A DNA stretch of 64,000 nucleotides from Paracoccaceae bacterium (GTDB taxonomy: Bacteria > Pseudomonadota > Alphaproteobacteria > Rhodobacterales > Rhodobacteraceae), in NCBI GenBank assembly GCA_019090795.1, contig JAHRVG010000097.1:1-64000 (forward strand). The letters run 5' to 3'. The notes under the pieces are model-generated. The model worked only from the letters and a program-made list of their open reading frames with translations. It was not told the origin of the DNA and searched no databases. This document shows positions 1 to 8,592 of this stretch, in pieces (the stretch's first letter is position 1; each line of letters starts with the position of its first letter). The position numbers were made by a program, and so were the translations under genes.

Positions 1-32
1 CGTCGGCAGCGTCAGATGTGTATAAGAGACAG
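1..32 (+). other. Nextera sequencing adapter left at contig end
   Basis: The first 32 bases match the Illumina Nextera read-1 transposase adapter minus its first T. They end in the 19-bp Tn5 mosaic end AGATGTGTATAAGAGACAG. Coding sequence of a permease starts immediately after it, so this is library-preparation sequence and not a native element. The window therefore starts at an untrimmed contig end. Confidence 0.97.
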
Positions 33-469
33 CAGAAATTGGGCACGGCAACGCCGAGTTGCGTGGCCCCCATCACCAACGCATCACCCATTTTTCCGCG
101 ACGGCTGGCAGCGTAAATTCCGGTTGGGAAAGCAATCAATGTGGAGAGTGTGAGCGCGTAAAGGGCCAGCGGAAGCGAGACCCAAAGGCGGTCTCCGATC
201 ATTTTGGTGACAGAAGACCGGTAGGTATAGGAGGTACCAAAATCGCCTTGCACCATACCACCAACCCAGTTCAGGTAGCGTTGGTATTTTAGTACATCAA
301 GGCCCAGCTCGCTGCGCAGAGCCTCTAGCGTTTCAGGTTGCGCATTGATACCGAGCATAAAGGATGCCGGATCACCCGGTGCCACCTCGATCACCAGAAA
401 GATCACCATGCTGGCGACGCAAAGGCTGATACCAAGCGAGAGTAATCGTTTCAGGATATATCGAAGCAT
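33..469 (-). CDS. Peptide/nickel-type ABC transporter permease, 3' end missing
   Basis: This is the N-terminal ~145 residues of a DppB-type inner-membrane permease. It starts MLRYILKRLLSLGISL, which gives the usual first membrane helix, followed by the family pattern VAPGDPAS, a periplasmic stretch with GDFGTSY, and a second helix. The gene reads on the minus strand and is cut by the adapter at positions 1-32, so the truncation is an assembly artefact and not a pseudogene. It starts 48 bp after the stop of the binding-protein gene upstream in the same direction, so the two belong to one importer operon. The substrate is probably an oligopeptide or a similar amide; the companion deacylase fits such a substrate. 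The second permease and the ATPases would lie outside the window. Confidence 0.88.
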
Positions 470-517
470 GAGTGTGTTTGGCGCTGGCCCGTAAATTTCA
501 GGCCAACGCGACTTCCC

Positions 518-2005
518 TTATTCGGACCAGTAAACAGCAGTCAGATCAACCGCTTGCGTTGGGCTATTTTGCCACAAGCCAACCACGCCAGCCTTGGCGA
601 CAGACATGGAGGCCAGCTGAAACAGATAGCCATTCACATAGTCCATCGAAATGGTTTTCTGCGCATCTTGCAACAGCGTTGTGCGCATTGCCGGATCTGT
701 GGTTTTGTTCAACTTGTCCATCAAAGCCTGAAAGTCGGGGTTGTCATACTGGAAATAGTAATCCGGTTTAGCATAAATACCGATGTCCATCGGTTCCGTG
801 TGGGACACGATGGTCAGGCCGAAATCCTTACTCCGGAACACCTGCTCTAACCATTGCGCCCATTCCAGATTGCTTATTTCGGTCTGGATACCAACAGCGC
901 GCAGTTGCGCAGCGATGATTTCGCCCCCGCGACGGGCATAGGATGGAGGCGGCAATTTCAAGGTGGTGGTAAATCCATCTGCAAAACCAGCCTCGGCCAG
1001 GAGTTTTTTGGCCAATGCAGGATCGTAGTTTGAATTGCCTGTCAAATCTACATAGGCTGGGTTGTGGGGCGCAAAATGGGTGCCGATCGGTGTGCCATAC
1101 CCAAACATTGCCCCGTCAATGATCGCTTGGCGGTCAATCGCGTGGGACATGGCTTCGCGGACTTTTACATTGTCAAAGGGCGGCATCTTGTTGTTGGTCG
1201 AAAGGATGGTTTCCCCCTCGGTTGACCCTACCAGCACGTTGAAACGGGCATCTGCCTCAAACTGCGGCAGGTTCTCAGGGGCCGGAAAGCCCGAAAACAC
1301 ATCAACATCTTCGGCCATCACAGCGGCGAAAGCAGCTGTCGGATCCGAGATGAACTTGAAAGTCGCAGTTTCCAGTTTCGCAGCCGTGCCCCAGTAATCG
1401 GGATTGCGAGTCAGGTCGATTTTGTCGCCCTGCACCCAGCCGGAAAAGGTGAATGCGCCGGTACCCACAGGGTTGGTTTTAATATCCGCGATGGTTTCCG
1501 GAGCCACGATAACCGCATCCCCCCAAGCCATGTTGAACAGGAAGTTTCCGTTTGGTCCGTCCAACATCACCTTGACGGTCATCGGGTCCACCACCGACAC
1601 ATCAGTGATACCTTTGAACAGGCCTTTCTGGGCATTTGTACTATCCTCGGCGCGCGCACGATCAAGGCTGAATTTCACATCCTCTGCATCCATCGCGCTG
1701 CCGTCATGGAATTTCACACCGCTTTGCAGATGAAAGGTGTAAACTGTGCCGTCGTCCGACACATCCCAGCTTTTGGCCAGACCGGGAACAACCGAGCCAT
1801 CGCCCATAAACCGGGTCAGACCCTCAAAAATATTGGAATATACGACGTTGTCAATCGCCCCCGCCGCAGCGCTTGTCGGGTCTAGATGCGGCGGTTCCAG
1901 CTGCATCGCAACGGTCAGACTGGTGTTGGCGGCTTGGGCAATCCCCATGCCAGCGACCAGCGCGATGGCACTGGCAAATCCCAGTTTGGCTTTGAAATAA
2001 CTCAT
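518..2005 (-). CDS. ABC transporter periplasmic substrate-binding protein, family 5 (DppA/OppA type)
   Basis: The 495-residue exported binding protein has a signal peptide ending near AQA-A at residue 26. The mature part begins SLTVAMQLEPPHLDPT, typical of family 5 (SBP_bac_5) proteins that deliver peptides, nickel or related solutes to DppBC-type permeases. The segment VYSNIFEGLTRF and the YTFHLQSGVKFHDG motif near residue 90-105 are the family signature. A GGGAGAG ribosome site precedes the ATG. It lies between an M20 deacylase gene upstream (54 bp gap) and the permease fragment downstream. The context suggests uptake of an N-acylated or peptide-like compound that the deacylase then cleaves. 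The exact ligand cannot be read from sequence. Confidence 0.92.
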   Translation of the reverse strand: MSYFKAKLGFASAIALVAGMGIAQAANTSLTVAMQLEPPHLDPTSAAAGAIDNVVYSNIFEGLTRFMGDGSVVPGLAKSWDVSDDGTVYTFHLQSGVKFHDGSAMDAEDVKFSLDRARAEDSTNAQKGLFKGITDVSVVDPMTVKVMLDGPNGNFLFNMAWGDAVIVAPETIADIKTNPVGTGAFTFSGWVQGDKIDLTRNPDYWGTAAKLETATFKFISDPTAAFAAVMAEDVDVFSGFPAPENLPQFEADARFNVLVGSTEGETILSTNNKMPPFDNVKVREAMSHAIDRQAIIDGAMFGYGTPIGTHFAPHNPAYVDLTGNSNYDPALAKKLLAEAGFADGFTTTLKLPPPSYARRGGEIIAAQLRAVGIQTEISNLEWAQWLEQVFRSKDFGLTIVSHTEPMDIGIYAKPDYYFQYDNPDFQALMDKLNKTTDPAMRTTLLQDAQKTISMDYVNGYLFQLASMSVAKAGVVGLWQNSPTQAVDLTAVYWSE

Positions 2006-2059
2006 GTATTCTCTCCCAGTTGGTTTTGTTTTGTCTTGTCTTTTTTTAGCTTAGCCAGT

Positions 2060-3358
2060 TCACGGCGCGGGGGCCAGTAAATCCAGCAGGCTCATCGCCA
2101 TAACTTTCGTGCTGTCAATCATATCGTCAACGCCGATATATTCATCCGGCTTATGCGCCATTTCCAAAATTCCGGGGCCATAGGCGATGCAATTTTTCAG
2201 CTTGCCGATCCGGTCGATGTGTTTCTGGTCATAGGTACCGGGCGAGGCAACAAGCTCGGCCTCCACCCCCATCACCGCCGCAATCGACTGCGCGACCGAG
2301 GTCACAACAGGGGCCTTTTTTTCAGTCATTGAGGGCAAAACATGCTGCATTTCTCGCAAACTATAATCAAAATTTGGGCGGCTTCCCCGCAACCCTTCCA
2401 GTAATTCTGTCATCTCGCTGCGAACCTGCTCCAGTGGTTCCTCGACCAGAAAACGGCGGTCAATCACCATGCGACAACTATCTGGCACACAGGCCGCTGG
2501 CAGAGCGTCAGAATTGGCCGGAATTTCCGCCATACCGCCGTGGAACGAGTTGATATTCATGGTGGAGGTGCGCGCACCCTCTGGCACCACCGGCATTTCG
2601 GTTACGCGGGTCGCAAGGGCCGGATAAAGCGTGTTTTCAAAGGCATCCAACACGGCCCCCATGTGGCGCACTGCACAATCGCCCAGAAAGGGCATGCAGC
2701 CATGGGCGATTTCGCCGAAAGTTTCTATTTCCGCCCACCACACACCGCGATGCCCCAGACAGATCCGGTCTTTTTGTAAAGGTTCGGGGATGATGACATG
2801 TTGCACCCGTTCAGGCGCGAAAAACCCCTGCTCGGCAAGATAGGCAACCCCCGCCTGCCCGCCGGATTCCTCATCCGCAGAACCGGAAATCTCAATCGCA
2901 CCGGCAAAATCAGGGCATTCCTCAATAAAGGCCTCGGCTGCGATGATCGACGCCGCCAAGCCCCCCTTCATGTCGCAAGCCCCGCGCCCGTAAATGTTAC
3001 CGTCTTTCAATTCGCCGCCAAAGGGATCAAACGTCCAGCCCGCGCCCACCTCGACAACGTCAGTGTGCGAATTGAAATGCACGCAATCCCCGGCAACACT
3101 CCCTTCACGTCGGGCAATGATATTCCAGCGTGGATAGGCGTCAGAATCCCCCAACGCCCCTTTTGCGCGGATCAATTGGCAATCAAATCCGCTGCGCTTC
3201 AGTCGGGTTTCCAAATATTCGCAAATCAGGCGATAGTTTTCACCCGGCGGATTAAGGGTGGGAATTTGGATCAACTCTTGCGTCAGGGCAATCAGATCAT
3301 CGCGCTTCCCGTCAATCCGCGCCATCAGGCCCGGGGCTATTTCTTTGTCAGCGGTCAT
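2060..3358 (-). CDS. M20-family deacylase (ArgE/DapE type)
   Basis: This is a cytoplasmic zinc-dependent amidohydrolase of the acetylornithine deacetylase / succinyl-diaminopimelate desuccinylase family. Metal-site motifs are visible in order: SHTDVV, GRGACDMKGG, the general-base pair in SADEESGG, and a late PGTYDQKHID histidine. The ATG at 3358 is preferred because GGGGA lies just upstream; a TTG 36 bp further out is in frame but has no good site. The product is 432 aa, normal for the family. It heads an operon with a peptide-type ABC importer, so it probably hydrolyses an imported N-acyl compound rather than serving arginine or lysine synthesis. The palindrome at 3400-3428 lies in its promoter, next to a divergent PAS-LuxR regulator. 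Confidence 0.87.
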   Translation of the reverse strand: MTADKEIAPGLMARIDGKRDDLIALTQELIQIPTLNPPGENYRLICEYLETRLKRSGFDCQLIRAKGALGDSDAYPRWNIIARREGSVAGDCVHFNSHTDVVEVGAGWTFDPFGGELKDGNIYGRGACDMKGGLAASIIAAEAFIEECPDFAGAIEISGSADEESGGQAGVAYLAEQGFFAPERVQHVIIPEPLQKDRICLGHRGVWWAEIETFGEIAHGCMPFLGDCAVRHMGAVLDAFENTLYPALATRVTEMPVVPEGARTSTMNINSFHGGMAEIPANSDALPAACVPDSCRMVIDRRFLVEEPLEQVRSEMTELLEGLRGSRPNFDYSLREMQHVLPSMTEKKAPVVTSVAQSIAAVMGVEAELVASPGTYDQKHIDRIGKLKNCIAYGPGILEMAHKPDEYIGVDDMIDSTKVMAMSLLDLLAPAP

Positions 3359-3399
3359 TTTATTCCCCAAAGTATCGCTTGACTTTGCGCCCAAACAGA

Positions 3400-3428
3400 T
3401 ACGGTATCAATACCGTACAACTACGGTA
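3400..3428. promoter_or_regulatory. Palindromic operator between the deacylase operon and the PAS-LuxR gene
   Basis: TACGGTAT-CA-ATACCGTA is a perfect 8-bp inverted repeat at 3400-3417. A third half-site TACGGTA follows at 3422-3428, exactly 22 bp (about two helical turns) from the first. It sits in the ~75-bp gap between the divergent starts at 3358 and 3434. A site for the neighbouring LuxR-type protein is the simplest reading; this is inference. Confidence 0.6.
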
Positions 3429-3433
3429 ACCCC

Positions 3434-3982
3434 ATGTCCCAAACCTTGGCCGAAATCGCCTTCGAGGCCGCACCCATCGGCATTGTGATGACCCAGGACA
3501 GGGTGATCACCGTTTGCAATGAGACCTTTGCCGATCTGGTTGGCTATGATCCTGCAACGCTGATCGGACAGTCGTTCCGGATGTTTTACAGCTCGACCGA
3601 GGAATTCGACCGGGTGCGCGATCTGGGGCTCGCCCCATTGCGCCAATCGGGCAATTATACCGACGAGCGGATGATTACCCACCGCGACGGGCGCTCGCTT
3701 TGGTGTCGGTTTCGCGCCCGTTCATTGACACCAGCAAAGCCGCTGGAGCAGGTGGTGATGAGTTTCGCCCCCATAGCCGACACCCGTGAACATTTGTCGC
3801 TGAGTAAGCGACAACGGCAGGTCTTGGGGTTGATGGCACGCGGTATGACCAGCAAGGAGATCGCCCGCGATCTGGGCCTCTCGCCGCGCACAATCGAGGA
3901 TGTGCGCGCGCGCCTTCTGAAACGTTTTGCGGTCAAGAACGCGACTGAACTGCTGGGCAAGATGACCGACCTTGGCGGATAG
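3434..3982 (+). CDS. PAS domain - LuxR-type HTH transcriptional regulator
   Basis: This 182-aa cytoplasmic one-component regulator has an N-terminal PAS domain (about residues 8-115; IGIVMTQDRVITVCNETFADLVGYD is the typical PAS start). A C-terminal LuxR/GerE helix-turn-helix follows (about 118-175; LSKRQRQVLGLMARGMTSKE then LGLSPRTIEDVRARLLKRF). There is no receiver domain, so the PAS pocket probably senses a small molecule directly. It is divergent from the deacylase/ABC operon across a palindrome and is therefore the probable regulator of that uptake system. Its 3' end reaches the leader of the DUF3422 gene. Confidence 0.88.
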   Translation: MSQTLAEIAFEAAPIGIVMTQDRVITVCNETFADLVGYDPATLIGQSFRMFYSSTEEFDRVRDLGLAPLRQSGNYTDERMITHRDGRSLWCRFRARSLTPAKPLEQVVMSFAPIADTREHLSLSKRQRQVLGLMARGMTSKEIARDLGLSPRTIEDVRARLLKRFAVKNATELLGKMTDLGG

Positions 3983-4058
3983 CGCCCAGAATACAGCCTT
4001 GATAGCATTGCTATCATCCGGCATATCAGGATCAACTGTTGCCTTAAAGGAGCTGCAA

Positions 4059-5360
4059 GTGCCGCTTTCCCCCCTTCAGCCCCACCCGGAACGGGTTACC
4101 CTGTCAAACGAACTGCACGCTCGCCCATTCCCCAAACTGAACACCCCGAGCCGCGCCGCCTGTATTGCAATAGAACGCGATGCAAGCCAGCCGGATGCGG
4201 ATCGCCAGTTTTTGTTGCGCCTGCTGGATCATTACGGTGGCGGCCACCCGGCCCCCGAAGCCAACCACCATACCGTAGATCTGGGGCGAGCAATGCTGAA
4301 ATGGGAACGCCATTCCGAATTCTGTACCTTTACCCTTTATGTTGACGGCCTCAGCCTGCCCGGTTTCTCGGGCGAGACCTTTGACCATTTCCCCAAAGAC
4401 TGGCTGGCCAACGCCCCCGGTCGCTTGCTGTCTTCAACCTTGGTGCGCATAGAACACGCCCACACCGCCGCCGAAGTCGAGGCACGGATCGACCTTGAAA
4501 CCGCCGATTGGTTCATCCGTGAATCCCGTGCTGTTTCCTATATTTCGGGTGGATCAGCAGCGGTTGCCAGCGATTTCCGGCTGGATGAAAACTCCAACAT
4601 CCGCTTTGTCGTCTACATGATCGGCGACACCTTGACGCATAGAACAGGGCGCACAGTGCAGCGGTTGATCGAGATCGAGACCTATAAATCCATGGCAATG
4701 CTGTCTTTGCCCATAGCGCGGCGCGTATTCGGCGAGTTGGTCACACTGGATCGCGGATTGTCAGAGGTGGTTGGCGAAATATCCAAGGATGCAGACAGCC
4801 CCGAACAAACCCTAGAACAACTGCTGGATATCTCTGCGCGCATCGAAATGCTGTCGGCGCAAACCGCTTTCCGGTTCAGTGCTGCCGAAGCCTATAGCGC
4901 CATCGTCAACCAGCGTATCGAGGTGCTAAACGAAACCCCGCTGATGGGTGGGCTGCTGATGGGTGAATTCATGACCCGCCGGTTCGCCCCCGCCATGCGC
5001 ACCTGTGCCTCTGCCCATGACCGCCTGCACGAACTGTCACGCCGCGCCACCCGCGCGTCGCGCTTGCTGGGGACGCGGGTGAACGTGCTGGCCAATGCGC
5101 AAAGCCAGAAATTGCTGAAACAAATGGACAAACGCGCCCTGCAACAAATCCGCCTGCAACAAACGGTCGAGGGCCTATCGGTTTTCGCCATCAGCTCCTA
5201 CGCCGTCACTTTGCTGGTCACAATGCTGCAACCGCTGCTGGCAGGGGTGGAGTGGGCCGACAAATGGCTCGGCCCGATGCTAGTGCCGCCGGTGTTCCTG
5301 ATTGTATTCCTGCTGGTGCGCCGCGTATCCAAAGTGATCAGCAAAGAAGATAAAGGCTAG
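4059..5360 (+). CDS. DUF3422 family membrane protein
   Basis: The protein begins PLSPLQPHPERVTLSNELHA, the conserved opening of DUF3422 proteins (HPxR..L..ElHARP). The C-terminus has two hydrophobic helices (about residues 370-392 and 402-422), so it is probably anchored in the inner membrane with a large soluble N-terminal part. A GTG at 4059 is chosen as start because AAAGGAG lies 6 bp upstream. An in-frame TTG at 3972 would overlap the regulator gene and has no ribosome site. The 433-aa product is of family size. The function of DUF3422 is unknown to me, and the neighbours do not define it. Confidence 0.82.
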   Translation: MPLSPLQPHPERVTLSNELHARPFPKLNTPSRAACIAIERDASQPDADRQFLLRLLDHYGGGHPAPEANHHTVDLGRAMLKWERHSEFCTFTLYVDGLSLPGFSGETFDHFPKDWLANAPGRLLSSTLVRIEHAHTAAEVEARIDLETADWFIRESRAVSYISGGSAAVASDFRLDENSNIRFVVYMIGDTLTHRTGRTVQRLIEIETYKSMAMLSLPIARRVFGELVTLDRGLSEVVGEISKDADSPEQTLEQLLDISARIEMLSAQTAFRFSAAEAYSAIVNQRIEVLNETPLMGGLLMGEFMTRRFAPAMRTCASAHDRLHELSRRATRASRLLGTRVNVLANAQSQKLLKQMDKRALQQIRLQQTVEGLSVFAISSYAVTLLVTMLQPLLAGVEWADKWLGPMLVPPVFLIVFLLVRRVSKVISKEDKG

Positions 5361-5447
5361 GTGCCGTTCTGGGTGCGGATTCTTTGACTTTCTGATAAAA
5401 CATCGCCACGATACCACAATATTATCGAACCAAACGGAGGACTCCTG

Positions 5448-7034
5448 ATGCTTTCCCGTATTATGCTGAAAACAACAACTACGCTTGCGGCGCTGGCCCT
5501 AAGCGCTGGCACGGCTGTGGCGGATTATTCGCTAACCATCCTGCACACCAATGATTTCCATTCCCGTTTCGAGCCGATTTCAAAATATGATTCCGGCTGT
5601 TCGGAAGAAAAGAACGCTGAGGGCAAGTGTTTTGGCGGTACCGCACGCCTGATCACCGCAGTTGGAGAGGCCCGTGCCCGTTCCAACAACGCCATTCTGG
5701 TATCAGGGGGCGACCAGTTTCAGGGCACGTTGTTCTATACCTACTATAAGGGCAAAGTCGCTGCTGAAATGATGAACAAGCTGGGCTATGATGCGATGAC
5801 CGTGGGCAACCACGAATTCGACGACGGGCCAGAGGTTCTGCGCGGCTTTATGGATGCGGTTGAGTTTCCGGTTTTGATGTCAAACGCCGATGTTTCCTTG
5901 GAACCGGCGCTCGCAGGCAAACTGGCTAAATCCACGGTGATCGAGCGCGGCGGAGAGAAGCTGGGCCTGATCGGCCTAACCCCCCAAGACACCGACGAGC
6001 TGGCCAGCCCCGGCAAAAACATTGTGTTCACCGATCCGGTTTCCGCCGTGCAGGGCGAGGTAGATCGCCTCAGCGCCATGGGCGTGAACAAAATCATCGT
6101 GCTGTCGCATTCGGGCTATGTGGTCGATCAAAGGGTTGCGACCCAAACCACCGGCGTTGACGTGATCGTTGGCGGGCACTCTAATACCTACCTGTCCAAC
6201 ACATCCGATCGCGCCAAGGGCCCCTACCCCACTATGGTCGGTAACACCGCCATTGTGCAAGCCTATGCCTATGGCAAGTTCCTAGGCGAGCTGAACGTCA
6301 CATTTGACGACGCAGGCGACATCAAAGCGGCGATCGGCGAGCCGGTGATCATGGATGCAAACATTTCTGAGGACAGCGCAACCAAAGCTCGCGTTACCGA
6401 GCTGGCGCAACCGCTTGATGAAATCCGCAACAAGGTTGTGGCTCAGTCCGATAGTCTGATCGAGGGGGATCCTGCTGTTTGTCGGGTGCAGGAATGCGCC
6501 ATGGGCAATCTGGTGGCAGACGCCATGCTGGCGCGGGTGAAATCCCAAGGCATCAGCATCGCCATCGCCAATTCGGGTGGCCTGCGTTCCTCGATTGATG
6601 CGGGCGATGTGACCATGGGCGAAGTCCTGACTGTGCTGCCGTTCAAGAACACCCTTTCGACCTTTGAAATCAAAGGCTCGGTTGTGATTGCAGCAATGGA
6701 AAACGGCGTGTCGCAAGTGGAGGAGGTCAAAGGCCGCTTTCCGCAGGTTGCCGGTATCCGTTTCACCTGGGATTCCTCCATTGCGCCCAACGAGGGCCGC
6801 ATTGTCGAGGTTCTGGTAACGGATGGCGACAACTGGCTGCCGATTGATCCCGACAAAATCTATGGCGTGGTCTCAAACAACTATGTGCGCGGCGGCGGGG
6901 ATGGTTATAAAATGTTCCTCAGCGCGATGAACGCCTATGATTTCGGCCCTGATCTTGCGGATGTAATGGCAGAATACATGGCGGCTAAGGACGGTTACAA
7001 AGCCTATACCGATGGTCGTATCACCCGGAAATAA
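5448..7034 (+). CDS. Secreted 5'-nucleotidase / UshA-type metallophosphoesterase
   Basis: This is a periplasmic two-domain phosphoesterase of 528 aa. A signal peptide ends near residue 25 (AVA-DYS). The metallophosphatase domain shows LTILHTNDFHSRF, GGDQFQG, GNHEFDDG and VGGHSNTYL metal-binding motifs. A C-terminal 5'-nucleotidase domain follows (NSGGLRSSIDAG, then the substrate-binding part to the end). The family releases phosphate and nucleosides from extracellular nucleotides or nucleotide sugars. GGAGGACTCCTG precedes the ATG. It appears to be a single-gene unit, and its role is nucleotide or phosphate salvage. The exact substrate (AMP, UDP-sugar or cyclic nucleotide) cannot be fixed. 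Confidence 0.9.
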   Translation: MLSRIMLKTTTTLAALALSAGTAVADYSLTILHTNDFHSRFEPISKYDSGCSEEKNAEGKCFGGTARLITAVGEARARSNNAILVSGGDQFQGTLFYTYYKGKVAAEMMNKLGYDAMTVGNHEFDDGPEVLRGFMDAVEFPVLMSNADVSLEPALAGKLAKSTVIERGGEKLGLIGLTPQDTDELASPGKNIVFTDPVSAVQGEVDRLSAMGVNKIIVLSHSGYVVDQRVATQTTGVDVIVGGHSNTYLSNTSDRAKGPYPTMVGNTAIVQAYAYGKFLGELNVTFDDAGDIKAAIGEPVIMDANISEDSATKARVTELAQPLDEIRNKVVAQSDSLIEGDPAVCRVQECAMGNLVADAMLARVKSQGISIAIANSGGLRSSIDAGDVTMGEVLTVLPFKNTLSTFEIKGSVVIAAMENGVSQVEEVKGRFPQVAGIRFTWDSSIAPNEGRIVEVLVTDGDNWLPIDPDKIYGVVSNNYVRGGGDGYKMFLSAMNAYDFGPDLADVMAEYMAAKDGYKAYTDGRITRK

Positions 7035-7158
7035 TCCTGGTCACAGCAATGCTGCCTCCCCATTCGCGTCAGAATGTCGCGGACGCGGGGCAGGCTTATT
7101 GCCCTTCACCAGCCAGCGGCCCATTGTTCGGCACGATCATTGCAGAAAGGCCCAAGCC

Positions 7159-8592
7159 ATGACCACCAGACGGAAGTTCCTTGCCGGAGCAAGCGCAGGT
7201 ATCGCCCTCTCGACCCTGCCCACCATCGCCCAGGCTCAAACTCCGCTGGCCATGCCCCCCTTGCTGGACGCCACCAAAACCGGGCGTTTTGATTTGACCG
7301 CTCAGTCAGGAAGCACGAACTTTCTGGGGCAAGCGGCGTCCAATACATGGGGTTTCAACCAACCCTACCTCGGACCGACCCTGCGCGTTTCGCACAAAAA
7401 CGAGGTTCAGGCACGGATCAAAAATACCCTTGATGAGGAAATCTCCGTTCACTGGCACGGTGCGCTGGTGCCAGGGGATGTGGATGGCGGACCCCATCAG
7501 ACCGTTGCCCCCGGTGCGCAGTGGAACCCGACCCTGCCAATCAACCAGCCAGCCGCAACCCTCTGGTATCACAGCCATATCCACGGCCATACCGGGCGCC
7601 ATGTGCAAATGGGGTTGGCAGGTGTGATGCAGCTCAGCGACGGACTGGATGACCAGCGCGGCCTTCCCTCACTCTATGGTGTTGATGATCTGACGCTCGT
7701 TTTGCAAGACCGCCGGTTCGATCGGCGCGGACGGGCAGAGTACAGCATCGGCATGCACGAACAAATGATGGGTTTTGCCGGGGACACAATGCTGGTGAAC
7801 GGGCAGGAAAATACCCTAGCAACTGTACCGCGAGGCGTCGTTCGGCTGCGTCTATTGAACGGTTCCAATGCTCGGATCTATGCGCTGGCCCTCTCGGATG
7901 GGCGACCAATGCACCTTGTTGCCAGTGAGGCGGGCCTGTTGGATCAACCGATTGCTTTGAAACAGATGACCCTGGCCCCAGGCGAGCGCGCCGAGGTTCT
8001 GGTGGATTTCACCAATGGACGCGACGTAACGTTGGTGACGATCCTGTCCTCAAACACCAGCATGAGTGGCCCCGGATCAAAGAGCGGCGCGATTATCCTC
8101 CCCTTTACGGTCGATCCCACGCTGAAACCCCGCATCACCAAGCTAGCGAAATCACTTGGCGGCTCTCTGCCACAATTGCCCGGCACCGGCCTGACACGGC
8201 GCGAATTCACTCTGAATTCGGCGATGGGCGGGGGCATGATGCGGATGATGGGGAATAGCGGCAATCTGCATTCAATCAACGGTGCGCCATTTGACATGGC
8301 AACAATCAACTTCGACGTAATCTTGGGCGCAACTGAACGCTGGGTGGTTGCTGGGGGAATGATGATGCACCCTTTCCACATCCACGGTGTTTCCTTTCAG
8401 GTGCTCTCGGAAAATGGTGGGCCGCCACGCCTGCAAAACCGAGGTTGGAAAGACACGGTATTGGTGAATGGGCAGGCAGAATTATTGATGCGGTTTGATC
8501 TGCCAGCCAGCAGGGAACTGCCCTACATGTACCATTGCCATATTCTGGAACACGAAGACGGCGGCATGATGGGACAGTTTACGGTTTCTTAA
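7159..8592 (+). CDS. Tat-exported multicopper oxidase
   Basis: This 477-aa multicopper oxidase of the CueO/FtsP type begins MTTRRKFLAGASAG, a twin-arginine signal ending near AQA. Copper ligands are visible as HWHG (H98), HSHIHGH (H138, H140), HPFHIHG (H404-H409) and the terminal HCHILEHEDGGM (H459-C460-H461). This supplies the type 1 site and the trinuclear cluster. A methionine-rich GGGMMRMMG segment near residue 355 resembles the copper-loading regions of cuprous oxidases. AAAGG precedes the ATG at 7159; an in-frame extension to 7012 would overlap the nucleotidase gene and destroy the Tat signal. Periplasmic Cu(I) oxidation/copper tolerance is the likely role. It converges with the M56 peptidase gene with a 4-bp overlap. 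Confidence 0.93.
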   Translation: MTTRRKFLAGASAGIALSTLPTIAQAQTPLAMPPLLDATKTGRFDLTAQSGSTNFLGQAASNTWGFNQPYLGPTLRVSHKNEVQARIKNTLDEEISVHWHGALVPGDVDGGPHQTVAPGAQWNPTLPINQPAATLWYHSHIHGHTGRHVQMGLAGVMQLSDGLDDQRGLPSLYGVDDLTLVLQDRRFDRRGRAEYSIGMHEQMMGFAGDTMLVNGQENTLATVPRGVVRLRLLNGSNARIYALALSDGRPMHLVASEAGLLDQPIALKQMTLAPGERAEVLVDFTNGRDVTLVTILSSNTSMSGPGSKSGAIILPFTVDPTLKPRITKLAKSLGGSLPQLPGTGLTRREFTLNSAMGGGMMRMMGNSGNLHSINGAPFDMATINFDVILGATERWVVAGGMMMHPFHIHGVSFQVLSENGGPPRLQNRGWKDTVLVNGQAELLMRFDLPASRELPYMYHCHILEHEDGGMMGQFTVS

